Shown: positions 53,901-62,900 of the stretch, piece by piece
Layout of the letters: each line of letters starts with the position of its first letter
Position numbering within the stretch: the stretch's first letter is position 1
Assembly (NCBI GenBank): GCA_916610825.1
Contig: OU744447.1
Span: forward strand, 19,871,563 to 19,935,562
Source of the DNA: Haliclystus octoradiatus
Taxonomy: Eukaryota > Cnidaria > Staurozoa > Stauromedusae > Haliclystidae
Reading direction: 5' to 3'
Length of the DNA: 64,000 bases
Program-made: the position numbers and the translations under genes
The notes under the pieces: generated by a model
What the model was told of the DNA's origin: nothing
Databases searched by the model: none
The model's input: the letters and a program-made list of their open reading frames with translations, nothing else

Positions 53901-56900
53901 CAAGATATCCTTTTCATTATCTAAATGTGAATGTAAACTGACTCGATTTGCACAGGCATGCACAGACGACTTTTCCTTAAGATAGTTGGTACTGCAAAAT
54001 ATTTATTGTACTTTTTCGGATTTATTTAAGTATTACTAAATTATTAAATAGACATTTTTCAATTATCATTTCAAAGTTCAAGTTTGAAATTGATGTTTGT
54101 CTAGTAAAACTTAAACCATGTAATCGTAATAGTTTATACGACTGTAGATAGATATATTATGCTCTATAATCTAACAAAGTGTTCATCTGTTGGGATTGTT
54201 TTGCAATCCAAGCATTCAATTATTATAAAACCATTGAAATTCCTGCAGTATATTACACTGTAAAATTCTATAAAATATCGGAAAATGATACAAAAATGAT
54301 AGAGTGCTTGGACGTTCTTGTTCAAGTTTACAGCCGTATCTACTTTGAAATTTACGCTATTTCCATTTTATGTAAGGCAGGGATTCACAATGCCACTTTT
54401 GATGCAATTGACTTGAAACACATATCAATGGATTCGTTATTAACCAGAGGCGTACATGGCCGGCTTCATTTCTTAAATAAACACATCGAAGTTGATAAAA
54501 ACCAATGAAAACTGTTTTCATTTTCAACAACAATGCTTTCTCAGACTGAAGCGCTAACTAAGCAGTTTTGCACTTGAATGACTTTCTATTGTCTCTGAGC
54601 AACAGTGCAGATCGATCTTTTGTTTTCTGTATGGTCATGCGTCAGAATGGAAATTATATAATCAATGTTTTTTGAAAATTGTTTATAAACTGTTCGGATA
54701 GGAACGATATCACATTTGTAAACAAACCCATGCTGGGGAAATTCTTATTTATTCAACATAATCTCACATGTCTACTGATAATGATAGCCGGCAATTTTAC
54801 TGCAATGAAAAGACATTAATATAGAAAACAATATACATACAAACTTCCTCTTCATCATCGACAACAAATTATTATTATTATTATATATGAGCTATCACAT
54901 ATAGATTTAACGAGGATTCAAATGCGATGAAACTCGATTGAACAGTTTGATGGGACAGTGTATTTAACTAAAAAATGTAAACAATAATAAATAGTTTTTC
55001 TTTCGGGAAAGTGGATTGAATCAATTATTGAATAATCAAATCGATGGATTTATAAATGTTGCCATGATGTGAGTGTTGTTTTACATTGTTTAGTGATGAA
55101 GCTAAATAAAATGCAGACAAACCCGGGAGTTGTAATAATGACCCTATTTATATAATCAATTCAAATGAGAATATTGCTTCACTTTCGAGAGTCGACGAGT
55201 CGTTTATACATGACTATGTAATAATCTACTTTTAAATAAAACCAGTAATCATGCTATTAAAGATAGGACTGTTTCATGCGTATGAAGCTGAATTAGGGTC
55301 AAACTCGATTCACACGGCGATGACATATTTCACATGGTGATGATGTGTTTTCACATGGCGATGATTTATCCTGAATCAGTGTAGTGTTCAAGCAAAATCA
55401 CCCCCTTCGTACTGTGGCAACGAAATGGCATTATTTGGCACGTTGTTTAGTGTTTTAAAAGTAGATAAAATTGGAAAAGTATTTAGCTAGCATGATTATC
55501 GACACCACCTTGCCTATATGACTTGGAATATGTAGAAAGTACTGTTCATGGCTGAAAATAATTGATGAAATAAGATAAATAGTTTAAATAGTTTAAAGTA
55601 ATAAATAGTTTTCCCATTCTATATACTTATTCAAAAGTCACTTGAATCAAATGTTGAATAAACACGTTATGAGTAGTGAACAATTATTGGTATTTCTCCG
55701 GGCTATGCCGGTGTTGTATAGGTGAAACACAATTTAATTTAGAAAAGCCCCCGACAAATTGTTACCTTGCAACTTGAACTTTATGACATTCAGTATGATA
55801 CTCGGGTTTGTGATGTTTCTTGGTTTTTTTTAGGGGGCTATGGCTACTACTTCCACGTGCTTTGGGATAAACTAGATAGTACTAAATTTTGTAAATTTCT
55901 CAATTAAATTGCGGCTTCGATCGGCTTTTCTACATAGATTTGTTCATGCATTTATTTTGAGCCAGTTAAACCAGATGATTCACAACTCAATATAAGCATG
56001 CATTTGCATGCAACTCGAAGTCTAGTACCAGAAAAACTACAGTAGTGCAGTTTTGGATTTTGCGGTATATCTTCATTGCATAAATTATTATCGTCTCTAT
56101 CAACGTTATCTGATTACCAGAACTAGGGTTTTGCAATGTGAAGTCTAGTTCCTGACTGTGGATTAGGATTATTGGATTATACATACGCCACCAATTTTTG
56201 TTATAAGTGTAGTATGTATTCCTTTGGCTAGAAAGTAGAACGTGTTAGCATCATGTCACAATCTGTAGTTTATAGGATGCAGAAATACAATGCAAAAGTT
56301 ACTTTGCATAAAATACCTTTCTACAGAGACGATAAATCAGATGGACAGATTTCATTTCTGCGAAAAGAGGACTATAAAATCGACGGTTATGGTGTCCTTA
56401 TAGCGTTTCCCAACATACATTATGATTTTTACCCTCAAGAGAATACTCCATTGTCAGTTCAGACATATGCTTACAACTATAAATTCTACTTAGCTAGCTA
56501 TTTTGGTCACCAGAGAATCTTTTGATATGTGTGAGAATGATATGTCAAAATATAATTTGTATAACATGCGCTACGAATGAAACATTTTCTGATTTTTATG
56601 TTCTTTAAATTCGTGAACTTTAAAATCATTAAATCATCTGGAATTTTGCTACTCTTGAGTTTATATGTTCTTCCTTACCTCAGTTTTGTGGGATAGAAAA
56701 ATAGATTGCCGTTACAGAGCTACGCCATCTCAAACGTAACATTGCGTGATTAATCCGATCTTTAGTGTATTAGAAAAACCACACGACTTGTGACTTTGTC
56801 ATCATAAAGCTAGATCCAATCCTTTTCTTTTCCTCAGCGACATTTGGGTCAAAACACCACTTTGAAGGCATTTTCACCAAGAATTAATTTCCAGGTCGAA

Positions 56901-59900
56901 AAAAATATTGCGCCCATTGTTTTTTTACATCGGCTTCTACTACATATGTAAAGATAGTCCGGGGGTTTATTTCCACCTTAATCAATGAGTTCGGAATTAA
57001 CTAGCGTTTGATCAGCTTGCTTGTTTCTTTCCTGCTATTTCAATTGTCCATAAACTTACTTTTGCAGATCCGTTCCTATGGTTGATAATCAAGGCAATCC
57101 AATCAATGAATCAATGTTGACAATTGAAGAACAACAGAAATATCTTGATAGTCAAGCTGGTACATCAAGACTTGACAATTTTATACATTGTTTATTGGTC
57201 AAATGCAGTTCAGAATTCCTTGAAGCTATTTTACGCACACTCCGAAAAGCTATGACTAGTGACGATGAAACAGAAAAGTCGGAATCCTTAGATATTTCTA
57301 CTCGATTTGTACGCTCTGTAATTCGTGTCTTTGTTGTGTTGTCAGCATGTATGGCACCAGCTACGGGAAAAAGACGAAGGTTAGTGCTTCTTCAATCATT
57401 GATCATATACGTAATACACTTGGTGTTTGCACTCAATCGGAAATGCCTTTACTTGAATGTTTCAGTTGTAAATATGAGAATCTGTAACAAATGGCAGCGA
57501 TAAAAAACACGGGATTTCACAACGTTTCGTCATATCATATCATCATGGCATCATTAGGTATATAAATACAAATTAAAAATTTGCAAATATATAGAGTTTT
57601 GGTTTACAAAGGAAGTTATCAAATACAATTACACGGAAATTAAACAAACAACTGGGATTTTATAGAATCCGATTGCGTATTGAGTGTTGGCTTGATGCGC
57701 CTGATTGCAAAAATTTCATAAACAAGACAATCAGTTTTGTTTTTGCATTTATTCAAAACATGGAAAGTGTGGTGACTGTTCCGGCCAGTTAAACCGTGAG
57801 AGTGACGAAGGTGTGCGCCAACAGCTGAACCGGTGTGTCCGTCAATACGTTGATGAAGGTGTTGGCATGTATAGCCAACATAACTAGCTTCACACAAGTC
57901 CCATTGAAAACAATACACAACGGATTGACGGGAAATCATCAATAAGTTTTTTACTGCTAAAAACTGGTTTGATAATTTGACCGATATTTGTACTAAGTTT
58001 TGATAATTGCCTTTTCAAGTTATTTGCCGAAATTTGATCCTCAAAAGGTAATACAGCATTAACGTCATTCTTAGTTTTGCTTGCAATAGGCAAATCAAGC
58101 AAACACTCAGTACGCCGTTTCTTAAACTTACTAATATTAAATTCTATTAGTTATATGGGATATTTTAAATCTAAAAATATTGACTTTAAATTACTACATT
58201 CATTATTAAAATTAGTATCTGATGATGATAAGCGATTTGCTCGATCAAGCATAGTATTTAATAATGCCTTCTTATAGCTTTGATCTATGTGGCCTTGGAT
58301 AATGCAATAGCATACCATTGTCGGTCTTTTTGTGAAAATTAATTTATTTATTAAATCAACACAACCATTGTCTAATTCCAATAATACGCCAAGGAACGGT
58401 AGTTTATTATTTTCTGCAATTACCATTATTGCAGGACGAGAAGTATTAAGTTGTTGCAAAAAATTATTAGCATCATTAAAATTGTTCATAATCGTTAGAG
58501 TGTCGTCCACATAACGATAGTAATGTCCACAGCACCACACTAAAGAACAGTCACTACACTTTCCGTGTTTTGAATAAATGCAAAATCAAAACTTATCGGA
58601 TTCTATAAAATCCCGGTTGTTTGTTTAATTTCCGTGTAATTGTATTTGATAACTTCCTTTGTAAACTAAAACTCTATATATTTGTAATTTTTTAATTTGT
58701 ACTTATATACCTGATGATATGATATAGCGAAACATTGTGAAAGCCTGTGTTTTTATCGCTGTCATTTGTTACAAATTTAATAAGCAAGAATTTATTAATT
58801 AATATGAGAATCATCATTTTTAATGTGTTTCACTGTCGATCTACCCCCAGATGCAGGTTAGCTCAATATCTTTGATTTTCAAACATAAATATTGCATCTT
58901 GCATTAGGCACTTGTCAATTCTCTACATTTTCATATGGGTGTTTGTTTGGGACCGTTGGGACATAGGACCATCAGCACCGATTTTAGGAATTCAAGGATT
59001 TAGGTCTTCCTCAAATTCAAATCCGGACGTCTGCTCTTTGAACTTCAAATTACCTTTCCAATAACACTTCTAAATGTCAAATATTGTTGTGTAGTTTGAG
59101 TGAGTTGTATTGATCAAGTGATGATGACATCAGTTTGCTGAAAGTTTCATGATGAAATCTAATCAACAGTCCGACTGAGCTTGATGGTTAGTAGAAATAG
59201 TCTGCACAAGGGAATAAAACAACTGTTGAAGCATTTGGTCTCTATCCTATTGTCTTTGGCAGTTAAGACCATCAGAGGCATTTTTAGGAATTGAAGAGGC
59301 ATAGGCAACTCTAGAAACAATCTCCTTGTCCCATGCAACACAAGCACACTCCAAATGTAGTTCATTCAAGAGGTATTCAGAAATCCCTGTATTGATTTCT
59401 TGTAATGATTTTTCCAGTGTGTTCTTCATTCCATTACTGAAATGTCGTCGTGTATTCGCCTCTTTGAACTCTGTGACTGTCAAAGAGCTAGCACTTGCTG
59501 CTGATGCTATTTTTACACCAGTACGTTTTGGTGTTGTTTGTCCATCTCTACCATTTCCAATGGCAACTACAACAACAGATACATCCCAGGCTAGTGATGA
59601 TCTCTTTACTGTTAGTACGTTCTTAACAAAGGCAGCAAATGATACCAGTAGAAAATCAAGAGGTCAAAGTAGTAGCCACAGGAATAGGCAGAATGCAAGA
59701 AGGCGGTCAAGACCAGAGAGTATGCAAGATGACGGAGAAGAAGATGTAAGCATTTTATTGTAATTTTGTTGTATTTTATTGTAATAAGTTTATTTAGGTT
59801 TATCTGCAAAATTGTTTTGAATCATTTTGAGTTGTTTTGAATTGTTTTGAATCATTCAAAACTATTTTATGGTAACATTTTCTGATTATTACAAATGTTG

Positions 59901-62900
59901 ATAAATTTAATAAAAATCTTTCCAATTTTGAGCTATACTTAACTGAATATATGATGATCAACATGTCTGTAGGCCAACGTGAAGTTGAATTTACACATAA
60001 TGTGTCTTAAATTATGCTTCTAAAGAGGAATATGGAGGCTAAAACCTTTGTGTTGTCTTTTGTTTGTATTGGTTGAACAAGCGATGATGACATCAGATTG
60101 CTGAATGTTTCATGACGAAATCTAATCAACAGTCCCACTGAGCTTGATGATCTATTGAAACAGACCGGCACATACAAATACACATTTTTGCGAGGCTTCA
60201 TTAAAGGTATAAAACTCATCATCATTCATCATCAAAATCCAGCGCCTTATGTTCTCAAAGTTGAAAGATGTGGTGTCTCTCAAGCCACAAGTAGTGTGCA
60301 TCACACACCATATTAGGGAGGTTTAGATTTAGTACAGGTACAGCTACTAGTATAGCTTTCTTGTTGCGCATCACTTCTGCGCATTGGGGAAAGCCCCTAT
60401 GCTCTGAAATCTGTGCTGACCTCCTCGTTTCGGGACGCCTTTCGGCGCGAAACATGGACCACGGAGTACATGTTTTGATTTCGTTGTTTTGCTTTGTTTT
60501 GGTTTTACTTTAGCTTTTTTGAATGAAATTTTATTGTCGCTATAAAATTTATACATAAAATCAAAATGAATCCTGAACAAATTGTCAGAAATTTTGTTTT
60601 TACCTGGAAAACAGAAACGGAGGTTTTATGCTATTGAATCTAAACGTCTTGTTTTGAAAGAACGAGTACAGGTATAACCCAGTCTTCTTGTTGACTAAAC
60701 ATGAACTTGAACCAGTACCGGTACTAAATCTAAACCTCCCTATTGGAAGACCAATCGCATACACTGCTGGTCAATTTTATACCTTTAAGTAATTCTGAAG
60801 GTGATGTCCACTTGAAGGATATGGGTTGAAATGTCCCTGATTGATTTTAAATGAAGTCTCAAACCTGTGAAAACACCTTAACTTCAAGATGGCACCTGTA
60901 TTGATTTGCTATATCTCTTTATCTTTGCAGCAGGTGGATGATCTAGCTGCACATACCAATACACAATCAGCTGATCATGGCGATAATGAAAACGAAGATA
61001 TGAATCTTGGTGAATCTGATATGGATTTAGATATCTTAGCCAGTGAAAGTGATTCTGATGAAAGTCAAACTGGAAATCTTGATGATTCATCTCGTAGCGT
61101 TGCACCTTCACGTCGATCAAACCGACCAGAAACATCCCTGGGTTCAAGAAATGGACCCCACGATGATTTAATTTTTTTTTCACCGCCTCGTTCTGTTACG
61201 GGAGATGAAAATCCGTATGTAGATGACGATGAAGATGATGACGAGGAAGAAGATGACGACGACGACGACGATGAAACAGATGGTACTCGTCATTTGGAAG
61301 GCATTGAAAGTCGGCAAACTATAGGTACCGGTATGCTCATTATACTTTGTTATATGCGACCATCCTTCTAATTTGGAAGAGGGTTCAGACTTCTTTCGCA
61401 TTAAGATCTGGGTCTCACATGGCACATGAGTCTTTTTTGCTATGAGAAAATCAGCAAAAAGAAAGGGAAGCTTATTATTCTTACTGGAATGCAACGACGC
61501 ATTATATTTGTTTATTTCTAATAATGTTGAATTGGTCTTTTGCAAATTCCTGCTCTTCAGACAAAGAGGTACAACATCCAAAATTGATGATAATGATGGT
61601 GTAACGCATGTTGGGTTGGTCAGCAGTTGTATGTCCACCAAATTTTGCTGTTTTTGCACCAATGTAGCATAATGTAATATAATGTAATATAAATGACACG
61701 TTGAAAACTCTCTATCTTTGATTGTCATCTTGTTCTGATGATAATAGCAGATTGCTGAATGTTTTATGACGATGCCTAATCAACAGTCCCACTGAGCTTG
61801 ATAATATATTGAAGACAGCACAGATTTTCCAGGACTCATATTAATTATTCAAAATGCAAATATCCTGTGGAAAGTGATGTTGCTGTAAATGTTGAATAAG
61901 ATATATGATGCAGCATGCAAAGGAACTCTCCAGCTTACCTGCAATCTTGTTTGAGCTCGAAATGCAATAAAAGTCAGGATAAATGCAACGAGTGATTGGA
62001 TCTTTGGCTTTTTCTTAATCGAAAATTTCAATCATAATAGTTTATTTGTCAACATTTCAAGTCGAATGTTTTTCATGTTTTATACATTCCAAGCAATCTT
62101 ATTATCACATGTATTTGTGAACATGTTTCTGTTAATTGGCAATGTTTTCTTTCAGAAGCTACACCCGCCCCATCGTCATTACAATGGGCAATAAGAAACA
62201 GTGATCGTCGCAATCCAACATCATCTTCGCATGCCTCTGGATCCGGTTTAATTTATATTGATACAGTGAATTTAAGACGATCTGGTACAGGGGCCAGCGC
62301 TGTCAGTACTGATTCACAATCATCAGGGACGTTGTATTGTACGCAAAGTGCATTGGCTAGGACATTCAGTATCATTGTTAGAGAGGTAAATGGAGTTAGG
62401 TGTTAGAGTATTTTTAATTTTATCTAGCTAGAGTGTAACTTATGTCTACTCTCTCTTATTTTAAATGTTATTTAAAGAAAAGCAATACAATTTATTATGT
62501 ATAATGCTACTGTACATTAGATCACATAAAATTGGAACAGCCTATTTCGTAGCATGTAGGAGATTGGTGTATCAGGTTCAATAAGGGCCACGGAATGTTG
62601 GTCATTCACATTTGCATACCTTTGTTCTTCAACAAAGCTTTTTCACAATCTCAATTATCATATAACCATTGAGTTTAATCCTATTATTATGACAAAGCGC
62701 CATCAAATTGACTTGCATGACCGAAATAGAATGAGGTGCATATATCAAGCGATGATGATAACAGATTGACGAAAGTTTCATGATGAAATCTAATCAACAG
62801 TCCCACTGAGCTTGATTTCCCAATGACCTAATCTATCTGCTAAATGAATTAAACCTTTCCCAGATCATGTGGAAATGGATGCAATCATCGATTGCTCTGA

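Larger units (their letters stand above)
51507..56977. mobile_element. 5.5-kb composite palindromic TTAA element
   Basis: Outer ends AGTGGGAATAAACCCCCAGAC and its near-complement (GTCCGGGGGTTTATTTCCACC) are bounded by TTAA (51503-51506, 56978-56981). Outer arms about 51507-52450 and 56035-56977; inner arms about 52480-53260 and 53584-54345; a type-A arm in reverse orientation (53270-53578, next to TTAA) sits in the centre. About 1.7 kb (54345-56035) is unpaired. No transposase is recognised. It fills most of the 6.3-kb UBR5 intron between exons 50537-50800 and 57068-57379. Confidence 0.82.

Noticed and set aside
61180-61728. 182-codon minus-strand ORF
   Set aside because: It overlaps the UBR5 acidic exon in antisense (Asp/Glu codons reading as Ile/Val runs) and then intron; no domain.
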